Source: Christensenella sp. UBA1431 (GTDB taxonomy: Bacteria > Bacillota > Clostridia > Christensenellales > UBA1431). Taken from it: a DNA stretch of 9,965 nucleotides. The DNA is taken from the NCBI GenBank assembly GCA_002329665.1, contig DCTV01000045.1, positions 205-10,169 on the forward strand, read 5' to 3'. How positions within the stretch are numbered: position 1 is the first letter of the stretch; each line of letters begins with the position of its first letter. Both the position numbers and the translations under genes were made by a program. Below are positions 1 through 6,503 of this stretch, in pieces. A model generated the notes under the pieces. It was not told where the DNA came from, searched no databases, and saw nothing but the letters and a program-made list of their open reading frames with translations.

Positions 1-153
1 CGGGTCGAGCAGCCGTATCAGGGCCCGCGCCGCTTCCACGGTGACGCGGCGGCGGCTTTTTGCGAAGACGAACCCCGCGTATTCCGGTTTTAAGCGGTTG
101 ACCGCCCGCAGGGAATCCGCCTCGGTCAGCCCGCATATCTTGATCTCAGTCAT
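1..153 (-). CDS. trpF: Phosphoribosylanthranilate isomerase, N-terminal part (cut by window edge)
   Basis: TrpF converts N-(5'-phosphoribosyl)anthranilate to the carboxyphenylamino-deoxyribulose phosphate used by TrpC. Only the first 51 residues lie in the window. They begin MTEIKICGLTEADSL, which is the first beta strand of the TrpF TIM barrel. Cys7 corresponds to the catalytic general base of the family. A second stretch, GFVFAKSRRRVT (about residues 27-38), matches the typical GFVF-x-KSxRxV segment. The ATG overlaps the TGA of trpC as ATGA, so the two are translationally coupled. The position directly after trpC agrees with the usual Firmicutes trpEGDCFBA order. The catalytic Asp and phosphate-binding loops lie outside the window, so whether the gene is intact cannot be judged here. 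Confidence 0.93.
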   Translation of the reverse strand, partial: MTEIKICGLTEADSLRAVNRLKPEYAGFVFAKSRRRVTVEAARALIRLLDP

Positions 154-929
154 GCCCGTACACCGCCCAGTTCGCGTATGAGCGCCGCACTGTCGCCGGC
201 CTTCATCAGCGATTCGCCGACGAGCACCGCGTTTGCGCCCGCCTTTAGCATGCTAAGCGCGTCCCCCCGCGTCCTTATGCCGCTCTCCGCCACCGCCAGC
301 GCGCCAGAAGGTATCAGCGGGCGCAGCCGCGCGAACGTCTCGAGCGAGACTTCGAAGGTGTAGAGGTCGCGATTGTTGACGCCCACGATCTTCGCGCCGC
401 AGTCCGATACGCGCTTCACTTCCGTTTCGTCGTGCGCCTCGAACAGGCAGCGCATCCCCAGTTCCCCCGCGAGGCTCGATAGCCGCGTCATCGCCGCGTC
501 GTTGAGTATCGCGGCGATGAGCAGGACGGCGTCCGCCCCGATCGCCCGCGCCCCTATGACCTGCCGCTCGGCGATGAGGAAGTCTTTCTTGAGCAGCGGC
601 AGGGCGGTCGCGCTTCTTATATCCGACAGATGCTCGTCGCTTCCCCGGAAGAAATGCCTTTCGGTCAGCACGGAGACCGCCGCCGCGCCGCCCGCCTCGT
701 ACCGCCGCGCCGTGTCCACGGGATCGAACTCCTTCGCGATCATCCCTTTGGAGGGGGAGGCGCGTTTCACCTCCGCGATCACCGCCAGGCCGTCTTTTTT
801 TAGGGCGGCTTTGAGGTCGCGCACGGGCGGCGCAGAAAGCGCGCGTTTTTCAAGGACGGACAGCGGTATCTGCCGTTCCTCTTCCGCCAGGTCCATGCGT
901 TTTTTCGCCACGATATCGTCGAGTATCAT
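150..929 (-). CDS. trpC: Indole-3-glycerol phosphate synthase
   Basis: TrpC closes the indole ring, converting carboxyphenylamino-deoxyribulose phosphate to indole-3-glycerol phosphate with loss of CO2. The 259-residue length is normal for a monofunctional, cytoplasmic enzyme. All signature segments of the TIM barrel are seen: IAEVKRASPSKG (residues 51-62), PLLKKDFLI (111-119), FEAHDETEV (163-171), VGVNNRDL (182-189), AESGI (214-218) and VLVGESLMK (235-243). By family alignment the catalytic or substrate residues Glu53, Lys55, Ser58, Lys115, Glu164, Asn185, Glu215 and Ser216 are all present. The ATG start is supported by an AGGAG ribosome binding site at 938-942, 8 bases upstream. Its stop overlaps the trpF start. 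It is separated from trpD by a repeat-rich gap of about 206 bases, unlike every other junction in this operon. Confidence 0.98.
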   Translation of the reverse strand: MILDDIVAKKRMDLAEEERQIPLSVLEKRALSAPPVRDLKAALKKDGLAVIAEVKRASPSKGMIAKEFDPVDTARRYEAGGAAAVSVLTERHFFRGSDEHLSDIRSATALPLLKKDFLIAERQVIGARAIGADAVLLIAAILNDAAMTRLSSLAGELGMRCLFEAHDETEVKRVSDCGAKIVGVNNRDLYTFEVSLETFARLRPLIPSGALAVAESGIRTRGDALSMLKAGANAVLVGESLMKAGDSAALIRELGGVRA

Positions 930-1135
930 ATAAAAGCTCCTTATGTCTAAATAAGGGTGAAGTCCCCGGCTTGCTGCAAATCACCCACCCCCTGCCCCCT
1001 CCCCACGAAAACGCTGCGAACGCATACAAGCTGTCACTGGCGTGGGAGGGGGTTCGATACGAAAGAGGGCTGGCGCCCTCTCCCGGCCTCACCCTCGCAA
1101 GGTTACTTGGGCAAGAGTATGCGGATCCGGCGTCT
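930..1135. repeat. GC-rich inverted-repeat segment between trpD and trpC
   Basis: This 206-base non-coding gap interrupts an otherwise overlapping operon. It contains several self-complementary elements. A perfect 7-bp hairpin, AGAGGGC / GCCCTCT with a TGGC loop, lies at 1064-1081. A 12-bp stem with one bulged C pairs 995-1007 (CCCCCTCCCCACG) with 1041-1052 (CGTGGGAGGGGG). A 6-bp stem pairs 955-960 (GGGTGA) with 981-986 (TCACCC). The hexamer TCACCC recurs at 1089-1094, so the block 981-1094 is bounded by the same word on both sides. No U-run follows any hairpin, so a classical terminator is not indicated. The trpC ribosome binding site sits at its downstream end (938-942). It may be a copy of a dispersed intergenic repeat or an RNA-processing or stability element; both are inferences. 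Confidence 0.6.
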
Positions 1136-2158
1136 TTACGCGACGGTCTCGGCCAGGCGCTGCGTGACGCGCCTGTATTCCTCGAATTTGGCAAGCGCCG
1201 CCCCGGAGTCGATCGCGCGCTTTGCCAGCGCGATCCCTTCGTCTATGGATGCGGCCTTCTGCGCGGCGTAGAGCGCCGCCCCCGCGTTCATCAGCACGAT
1301 GTCGCGCCTCGGGCCCGCGTTCCCTTTGAGCACGAAGAGGATGTGGCCCGCGTTCTCCTTCGCGTCGCCGCCGCGCACGTCGCCTGGCCGCGCTGTTTTG
1401 AGCCCGAACTGCGACGGTTCTATGACGTAGTATTCGAGCCTGCCCCGGTTCACCTCGCACACGGTCGTCGGCGCACAGATCGAGACCTCGTCCAGGCCGT
1501 CCTGGCCGTACACCGACAGGGCGCGGCGGATGCCCAGCCGGTTGAGCACCCCCGCCAGCAGCACCGCCAGCCGCTCTTCGCAGGCGCCCAGCAGCATGTA
1601 GGGCACGAAGGCCGGGTTGGAGAGCGGCCCCAGCAGGTTGAACACCGTGCGCACGCCAATCTCCCTGCGCGGGCCCGCGGCGTGTTTCATCGAAGCGTGG
1701 TACCCCTGCGCGAACATGAAGCACATCCCGGTCTGTTCGAAGCAGGCTGCGGCCTGCGCCGGGCCCAGCGAGATGGCGGTGCCCAGGCTCTCGAGCACGT
1801 CGGCGCTCCCGCAGCGGCTGGACATCGCGCGGTTCCCGTGTTTGGCGACCGGCATGCCCGCGGCGGCCACGACGAAGGCGGAGCAGGTGGAGACGTTGAA
1901 GGTGTTGGCCCCGTCGCCGCCCGTGCCCACGACGTCCATCGCGTCTTCTTTGAGGCGCACCCTGCTCGCCCTCTCGCGCAACACGCGCGCGCAGCCTGCG
2001 ATCTCGTCCACCGTCTCGCCCTTCATGCCAAGGGCGGTGACGAACGCCGCGATCTGGGCGGGGGTCGCCCTGCCGTCCATGATCTCGCCCATGCACTTGG
2101 CCGCCTCTTCCATCGTTATATCCTCGAATCCCATGAGTTTTTTAAGTGTTTGCTTCAT
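1136..2158 (-). CDS. trpD: Anthranilate phosphoribosyltransferase
   Basis: TrpD transfers phosphoribose from PRPP to anthranilate, the second committed step of tryptophan synthesis. The 340-residue protein has the family's helical N-terminal domain and the full set of motifs: GTGGDG (residues 78-83, PRPP phosphate binding), NVST (88-91), KHGNR (106-110), CGSADVLE (116-123), FNLLGPLSNP (173-182), and DGLDE (220-224), whose Asp223 and Glu224 correspond to the magnesium ligands. It is a stand-alone transferase, not fused to TrpG as in enteric bacteria. The ATG directly follows the trpG stop codon (TAAATG, no spacer). A strong AAGGAGG site at 2169-2175, inside the end of trpG, lies 10 bases upstream. 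Nothing appears truncated. Confidence 0.98.
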   Translation of the reverse strand: MKQTLKKLMGFEDITMEEAAKCMGEIMDGRATPAQIAAFVTALGMKGETVDEIAGCARVLRERASRVRLKEDAMDVVGTGGDGANTFNVSTCSAFVVAAAGMPVAKHGNRAMSSRCGSADVLESLGTAISLGPAQAAACFEQTGMCFMFAQGYHASMKHAAGPRREIGVRTVFNLLGPLSNPAFVPYMLLGACEERLAVLLAGVLNRLGIRRALSVYGQDGLDEVSICAPTTVCEVNRGRLEYYVIEPSQFGLKTARPGDVRGGDAKENAGHILFVLKGNAGPRRDIVLMNAGAALYAAQKAASIDEGIALAKRAIDSGAALAKFEEYRRVTQRLAETVA

Positions 2159-2749
2159 TTATGAACGTCCTCCTTCCCCTGTGTACGACAGGAAGTTTTG
2201 CATGATCCGAAAACCGTGTTCGGTCAGGAGCGATTCGGGGTGGAACTGGACGCCGAACACCGGATAACTCACGTGCCTGACAGCCATCACGACGCCGTCG
2301 TCGGTCTCGGCGACCACGGCCAGTTCGGCGGGGAGCGAATCGCGCTCCACCACCAACGAATGGTAGCGCCCGACGAAAAGGCGCTTCGGTAGGCCGGAAA
2401 AGACCGGGCAGGGCGCGACGATCCGCGCCGGGGTCTTCTTCCCGTGCACAGGACCAAAGGGCGCGCGGACCACCCTCGCGCCGAACGCCTCCCCGACGCA
2501 CTGGTGCCCGAGGCAGACGCCGAGGATCGGGACGCGCCTGCCGAGTTCCCGTACGACGTCCGTGCAGATTCCCGCGTCCGCGGGGCGGCCCGGCCCCGGC
2601 GAGAGGATGATGTGCGCCGGGTCCAGCGCCGCGATGCCTTTCACACCGGTCCTGTCGTTCCTGACCACCGTCAGGTCCGGGTCGATGGTGCCCGCGTACT
2701 GCACGAGGTTGTAGGTGAACGAATCGTAGTTGTCTATGATGACGATCAT
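2159..2749 (-). CDS. trpG: Anthranilate synthase, glutamine amidotransferase subunit
   Basis: This class I glutamine amidotransferase supplies ammonia to TrpE for anthranilate synthesis. The 196-residue length is normal for an unfused TrpG. The protein opens MIVIIDNYDSFTYNL, a hallmark of TrpG/PabA. The oxyanion segment SPGPGRP lies at about residues 50-56. The nucleophile elbow GVCLGHQ places Cys79 as catalytic, and FHPES gives His170 and Glu172 to complete the triad. The ATG overlaps the trpE stop as ATGA, implying translational coupling and near-equal synthesis of the two subunits. Homologues can serve both anthranilate and p-aminobenzoate synthases; the operon context argues for trp, but a dual role is not excluded. 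Confidence 0.97.
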   Translation of the reverse strand: MIVIIDNYDSFTYNLVQYAGTIDPDLTVVRNDRTGVKGIAALDPAHIILSPGPGRPADAGICTDVVRELGRRVPILGVCLGHQCVGEAFGARVVRAPFGPVHGKKTPARIVAPCPVFSGLPKRLFVGRYHSLVVERDSLPAELAVVAETDDGVVMAVRHVSYPVFGVQFHPESLLTEHGFRIMQNFLSYTGEGGRS

Positions 2750-4227
2750 CGCAATGCACCCGCTTCCTCGATGGCTTTGAACAGCGCGCCGGCCTTGCTG
2801 GACGATTCCTCGAACTCGTTTTCCGGCACAGAATCGGCCACGATGCCCGCGCCCGCCTGCACGTACGCCCTGCCGTCCCTGATGACCAGCGTGCGGATCG
2901 TGATGCAGCAGTCCAGGTCCCCGGCGAAGGAGATGTACCCGACCGCTCCGCCGTACGGCCCGCGCCTGGTCGGTTCCATCTCGTCGATGAGCTGCATCGC
3001 CCGGATTTTGGGCGCGCCGGAAAGGGTCCCGGCCGGAAGCACGGCCCTCAGCGCGTCGAAAACGTCTTTGTCCTTCCTCAGCCGGCCGCGCACGGTGGAG
3101 CAGATGTGCATCACGTGCGAGTATCTGAGCACCTTCATGTACTGAGTGACTTCCACCGAGCCGTACTCGGCGACCTTGCCGATGTCGTTGCGTCCGAGGT
3201 CGACCAGCATCACGTGCTCGGCCAGTTCCTTTTCGTCGGCCAACAGCTCTTTTTCGAGAAGCGCGTCCTCTTCGGGCGTCGCGCCGCGCCTGCGCGTCCC
3301 CGCGATCGGGCAGGTCTCGACGACCCCGTCCTCGCACCTAAGCAGCATCTCGGGCGAGGCGCCGACGATGCAGGTCTCGTCGAACCTGAGGTAGTACATA
3401 TAGGGCGACGGGTTGGACACGCGCAGGCACCGGTAGATGTCCAGCGGGTCGTCCGCGACCGGCACCGAGAACCGCTGGGACACGACCACCTGGAACACGT
3501 CGCCCGCCAAGATGTGCGCTTTCGCCCTTTCGACCATGCCGCAGTAATACGCCCTGTCCATGTTGCTCTGGGGCATAAAGCCCGCGGCCGCCCCGCCCAT
3601 TTTAACATTGTTGCCCGGCGTCGGCGGCGCGTCGCGGATCACGCGCGCCATCGAGGCGAGGCGTTCGCGGGCCCTGCCGTAGTTGAGCAAAAGGTCCCCG
3701 GACGTCGGCATGTTCACGATCAGTATGAGCTTTTGCCGCAGGTGGTCGAACACGATCATCTCGTCGACGACCATGAAATGCGCGTCGGGGAGCATCAGGT
3801 CGTCTTTCGGGGCGCCGGGCAGGTGTTCCACGCTGCGCACGAGGTCGTACCCGAAATAACCCACCGCCCCGCCGGCAAGCGGAGGTATGCCCTCGACCCG
3901 CGGGCTCCTGTAACGCGAGAGGACCTCCTGCACGAACGCGAAGGGGTCGCCCTCCTTCTTCTGCGTGCGCCCGTCCCTGAACCGGAGCAGGGCTTCGCGC
4001 GCCTTTATGCGTATCGTCATAAGCGGGTCCTTGCCGATGAAGGAGTAGCGCGCCCATTTCTCCCCGCCCTCCACGCTGTCCAGCAGGAAACAGTACGGGC
4101 TGGTGTCCTTGAACCGTTTGAATACGCTCACCGGCGTCTCCATGTCCGCAAAAGCGTCCATCGCCACCGGCACGAAATCGAACCCCTCGGCCAAGGCCTT
4201 CGTAGCCTCGTAATCCGGATAGGTCAT
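2746..4227 (-). CDS. trpE: Anthranilate synthase component I
   Basis: TrpE binds chorismate and, with ammonia from TrpG, makes anthranilate and pyruvate. The 493-residue protein carries the whole chorismate-binding domain: PIAGTRRRG (residues 307-315), DLGRNDIGKV (343-352), HVMHICSTVRG (371-381), LPAGTLSGAPKIRAMQ (397-412), GPYGGAVGY (423-431) and QAGAGIVADS (457-466). His374 probably matches the catalytic His of the family. The feedback site is recognisable: LLDSVEGGEKW (48-58) corresponds to the LLES tryptophan-binding loop, and NPSPYMYYL (272-280) to the second half. Feedback inhibition by tryptophan is therefore likely, on top of T-box control. The start chosen is the ATG at 4225-4227 because AAGGAGG (4236-4242) lies 8 bases upstream. 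The frame stays open 17 codons further, but that extension runs into the leader terminator. Confidence 0.98.
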   Translation of the reverse strand: MTYPDYEATKALAEGFDFVPVAMDAFADMETPVSVFKRFKDTSPYCFLLDSVEGGEKWARYSFIGKDPLMTIRIKAREALLRFRDGRTQKKEGDPFAFVQEVLSRYRSPRVEGIPPLAGGAVGYFGYDLVRSVEHLPGAPKDDLMLPDAHFMVVDEMIVFDHLRQKLILIVNMPTSGDLLLNYGRARERLASMARVIRDAPPTPGNNVKMGGAAAGFMPQSNMDRAYYCGMVERAKAHILAGDVFQVVVSQRFSVPVADDPLDIYRCLRVSNPSPYMYYLRFDETCIVGASPEMLLRCEDGVVETCPIAGTRRRGATPEEDALLEKELLADEKELAEHVMLVDLGRNDIGKVAEYGSVEVTQYMKVLRYSHVMHICSTVRGRLRKDKDVFDALRAVLPAGTLSGAPKIRAMQLIDEMEPTRRGPYGGAVGYISFAGDLDCCITIRTLVIRDGRAYVQAGAGIVADSVPENEFEESSSKAGALFKAIEEAGALR

Positions 4228-4253
4228 GATGCTTCCCTCCTTTTTCCGGGTAT

Positions 4254-4290
4254 AAAAAAATGCCCGCCCCTGATTCATTCAAGGACGAGC
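4254..4290 (-). terminator. Intrinsic terminator of the trp T-box leader
   Basis: On the transcribed strand, GCTCGTCCTTGA (4279-4290) and TCAGGGGCGGGC (4262-4273) form a 12-bp stem that includes G-U pairs. The loop is ATGAA. The stem is followed by a U-run ending at 4254. Its 5' arm is the same sequence that forms the 3' side of the antiterminator, so the two structures exclude each other. It ends 11 bases before the trpE ribosome binding site. Confidence 0.92.
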
Positions 4291-4547
4291 CGATTGCCCG
4301 TGGTACCACCTTGCTTGGCATATTATAAACGCATACGCCCGCTCATATAAGAGTGCCAGCACACTCCCCGCTTTTGATAACGCCCGCGCCGCGTCGGATA
4401 TTACTCACGGCTTCGCCGCTTTCTCTCCGCCTTCCGGGGTCCAACAGGCCGTGCCGTTTCTGCCGCATTCCCACCAGATAGCGGCTCTCTTGAAGGCGTG
4501 CACCGCCTTACTTCCCCGTCATGAGTTTTCGCTATTCAGATTTATTG
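4254..4547 (-). promoter_or_regulatory. T-box leader, tryptophan (UGG) specifier, controlling trpEGDCF
   Basis: This untranslated leader senses uncharged tRNA-Trp. The T-box AAGGTGGTACCACG is at 4299-4312 on the minus strand. Stem I is traceable. The lower helix CGGGG (4514-4518) pairs with CCCCG (4435-4439). The internal loop has AGTA (4509-4512) on one side and, on the other, the specifier TGG at 4441-4443 followed by A. Above it, AGGC/GCCT and GTGC/GCAC continue the stem. The distal helix GCCGC/GCGGC (4481-4485 with 4462-4466) has the typical AGAG-side bulge and a TGGTGGGAA-containing loop. The antiterminator uses CAAGG (4309-4313) with CCTTG (4280-4284), the UGGUACC bulge (4302-4308), and ACGGGC (4296-4301) with GCTCGT (4285-4290). 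Uncharged tRNA-Trp should pair at UGG and at the UGGU bulge and so prevent termination. The transcript start near 4547 is inferred from the promoter. Confidence 0.96.
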
Positions 4548-4553
4548 TGGTTC

Positions 4554-4582
4554 ATATTACTACGGCAAACCTGATTTGTCAA
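4554..4582 (-). promoter_or_regulatory. Vegetative sigma-A-type promoter of the trp operon
   Basis: The -35 box TTGACA (4577-4582) is a perfect consensus match. It is separated by exactly 17 bases from the -10 box TAATAT (4554-4559). The predicted start near 4547 lies just ahead of the T-box stem I, as expected for an operon controlled mainly by antitermination. The -35 box lies inside one arm of an inverted repeat (4576-4589), so a protein bound there could affect initiation. No operator for a known regulator is recognised. Confidence 0.88.
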
Positions 4583-4668
4583 TAACGAGATTTGCCCGCG
4601 TGTTACCCCTTCATGGAATGACGGGAAAAAACCGCGGTACGTCTATGCTCGTTTGACAAACGCGGGCA
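4576..4668. repeat. Two interlocked inverted repeats between the HD-GYP gene and the trp promoter
   Basis: On the plus strand the arms run in the order A, B, A', B'. A is TTGTCAATAACGAG (4576-4589), complementary to A', CTCGTTTGACAA (4648-4659), apart from a 2-base insertion. B is TGCCCGCGT (4593-4601), perfectly complementary over 9 bp to B', ACGCGGGCA (4660-4668). This crossing order would give a pseudoknot in RNA rather than one hairpin. Arm A covers the -35 box of the trp promoter. Within A', CGTTTGACAAACG (4650-4662) is a palindrome around a central A. The element lies downstream of the HD-GYP/PilZ-like gene and could act as a 3' end, an operator pair or a relic of rearrangement; none is established. 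Confidence 0.5.
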
Positions 4669-4685
4669 GGGGAGGTTTAGAGGTC

Positions 4686-6434
4686 TCAGTCCTCCGCTTC
4701 GTTCTGCAGGGCCCTGATCTCGATCTGTTTTTTGAATATCTGCGAGAAGATCATCTGCTTCTCCGACTCTTTCAGCCCGGCGTATTTGAGCCTGAAATGT
4801 GTTTTGTCGCCCATCCGCTCGTTGTGGATGATCATCCCGTGCAGCGTCGCCTGCTTGCCGTCCTCGAACATGATCCGTACGATGCCCTGCGTCAGCACTT
4901 CGCCCAGTTCCTCGGTGAAGATGTAGAAATCCACGAAATCCCCGCCCACCATCGTAACGAAGACCTTGTAGACGTTGCGGGAGGGGGAGACGAAGTAGCC
5001 GTCCAAAAGCCAACGGATCGCAAACGCGTTCGTGTCGTCCACCAGCTTGAGTTCGGAGAACACCATATAGTCTTCGCCGATCTTCTTTATTTCGGGGACA
5101 AACCTGTACATCCTCTCGTTAATGCTCACATAGAGTTTGAGGTACTCAAAGCGCATCTGCATGAAGTCGGCCGTCTTTTTGACCGGCATGAACACGTATT
5201 CGCCGTCGATGAGCCGGATGTTTCCCCAGATATTCAGGCTGTCGGCGATCTCGGCCGCGGCCCCGCCCGCCGCCTTCTCCCCTTTTTCCCGGGAGGCGAA
5301 AGCTTTATTGCGTTCCCTGGATTCCTCCGAGTCGTCGTGTTTGAGGGTGATGTTGAGGTTTGCAAAGATGCCGATGTCGCTGAAGACGACCTGGTTATCC
5401 TTCTTGTCTTCGGTCAACACGGCTATGGCCGCGTTGACGACCTTGCGGTCGAACTGGTTGCCCGCATTCGCCCTCAGTTCCCGGACCACCTCCGGTATCG
5501 ACTTCGCCCTCCTGTAGGACATATTGGACAGCATGGAAGACACCGCCTTCGCCGTCCCCAGTATCTTGCTAAGAAACGGTATCTGATCCCTTTTGAGGCC
5601 GTTGGGGTAGCCCTTGCCGTCCATGCGCTCCTGATAACACAGGATGATCTCGGGCAGGTCGTCTATCATCAAGAGTTCGTTGAGCCTGGCGGCGATGTCG
5701 CGGCTGTAAATGATCCGCTTCCTGACAATCCCGCATTCCGCCTCGGACAGTTCGCCCCGCTTGTTAAGGATGCTCTCGTCTATGTATATCTTCCCGAGGT
5801 CGTGCAGGAGCACCGCGGCCTGGAGCTTTTCTATCTCCTCTTCGCCAAGGCCAATGTGCCGCGCAATCCTCACGGCCCAGTACGCCATGTTGAACAGCCT
5901 GCTGATGAGGTAGGGCTCATTTCCGTCTATGATCTCGCAGAGCATGTAGGCTGTCTGCAGCATGCTCCCCCTGCGCCTTGCGGCGTCGTCCTTCGCAAAG
6001 AGCCTGCAGCCTACTCGCCTTAACAGGTCGCAGAAGGCGGGATCTGATAAGAAGCCGCTCGCATCCGCTTCCGCGGCCGACCCGAACACGATGAGCCCGT
6101 AGCAGTAGTCCTTCAGATCCAGCGTCTTCTTCAACGGCAGGTAGACCTCGGCCGTGTTTTGCGGGTCCTGCTTTTCGTAGGTCTGGCCGGCGTGCACGAA
6201 GCTGTCCTCGTTCATGAACAGCGCCTTGCCCGTGTTTTTAACCAGTTCGAACGTTTTTTCCGGAACGGGGAAGACCCGGCCGCTCGCCTTCCCGCAAACA
6301 TGCGTTTGTTCCAGCGCACGGTTCCTGTAGTTCATCGAATAGACCCGGACGCTTTCAAGACAGGCCGTCTCAACAAGCCTGTCCAGAAGCGTATCCAGGG
6401 TTTCCTCTTCGAGGTTGTAGTCCAACAGTTTCAC
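4686..6434 (-). CDS. Protein with degenerate HD-GYP domain and PilZ-like C-terminus
   Basis: This 582-residue protein has no signal peptide or membrane helix and is probably cytoplasmic. Residues 1-150 look like a small GAF-type sensor domain. Residues about 175-345 align with HD-GYP phosphodiesterases and keep HDLGK (211-215), DGKGYP (272-277) and FDR (328-330). Most metal ligands are replaced, however: the first His by Arg179, the third by Arg240, the His-His pair by Tyr267-Gln268, and the late Asp by Lys296. Residues about 395-575 resemble a YcgR-N/PilZ pair, ending FRLKYAGL...FKKQIEIR, but RxxxR is RNVYK (486-490) and no [DN]xSxxG is evident. It is probably a non-catalytic effector or scaffold. 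The start is GTG, chosen because GGAGGTGA (6441-6448) lies 6 bases upstream. It follows the sensor gene after 69 bases, so co-transcription is likely. The HD-GYP relation is secure; the PilZ assignment is weaker. Confidence 0.9.
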   Translation of the reverse strand: MKLLDYNLEEETLDTLLDRLVETACLESVRVYSMNYRNRALEQTHVCGKASGRVFPVPEKTFELVKNTGKALFMNEDSFVHAGQTYEKQDPQNTAEVYLPLKKTLDLKDYCYGLIVFGSAAEADASGFLSDPAFCDLLRRVGCRLFAKDDAARRRGSMLQTAYMLCEIIDGNEPYLISRLFNMAYWAVRIARHIGLGEEEIEKLQAAVLLHDLGKIYIDESILNKRGELSEAECGIVRKRIIYSRDIAARLNELLMIDDLPEIILCYQERMDGKGYPNGLKRDQIPFLSKILGTAKAVSSMLSNMSYRRAKSIPEVVRELRANAGNQFDRKVVNAAIAVLTEDKKDNQVVFSDIGIFANLNITLKHDDSEESRERNKAFASREKGEKAAGGAAAEIADSLNIWGNIRLIDGEYVFMPVKKTADFMQMRFEYLKLYVSINERMYRFVPEIKKIGEDYMVFSELKLVDDTNAFAIRWLLDGYFVSPSRNVYKVFVTMVGGDFVDFYIFTEELGEVLTQGIVRIMFEDGKQATLHGMIIHNERMGDKTHFRLKYAGLKESEKQMIFSQIFKKQIEIRALQNEAED

Positions 6435-6503
6435 TTTTTATCACCTCCCTTCATTCCCGCAGAAAGCACCCTCGCCGCCCGTACTGCCTGCAGGGTAGGA
6501 CTG

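Noticed and set aside
850..1194. Minus-strand frame covering the trpD-trpC gap (114 codons)
   Set aside because: It overlaps both trpD and trpC out of frame, has no good ribosome binding site, and its middle is a translation of the repeat block.
971..2164. Long plus-strand open frame opposite trpD (397 codons)
   Set aside because: It is antisense to trpD, rich in Arg, His, Ala and Pro as expected from reading GC-rich DNA in the wrong frame, and matches no family I recognise.
4228..4278. 17-codon upstream extension of trpE
   Set aside because: The extension translates the leader terminator and U-run; the downstream ATG has a well-spaced AAGGAGG.
3106..4350. Plus-strand open frame opposite trpE and the T-box (414 codons)
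   Set aside because: It is an antisense shadow of trpE with biased composition, and it runs into the T-box leader.
4619..4636. Intrinsic terminator at CCGCGG followed by six T on the minus strand
   Set aside because: CCGCGG is self-complementary with no room for a loop, so no stable hairpin precedes the U-run.
4653..6023. Plus-strand open frame opposite the HD-GYP/PilZ-like gene (456 codons)
   Set aside because: Its codons mirror those of the real gene; no start signal or recognisable domain.
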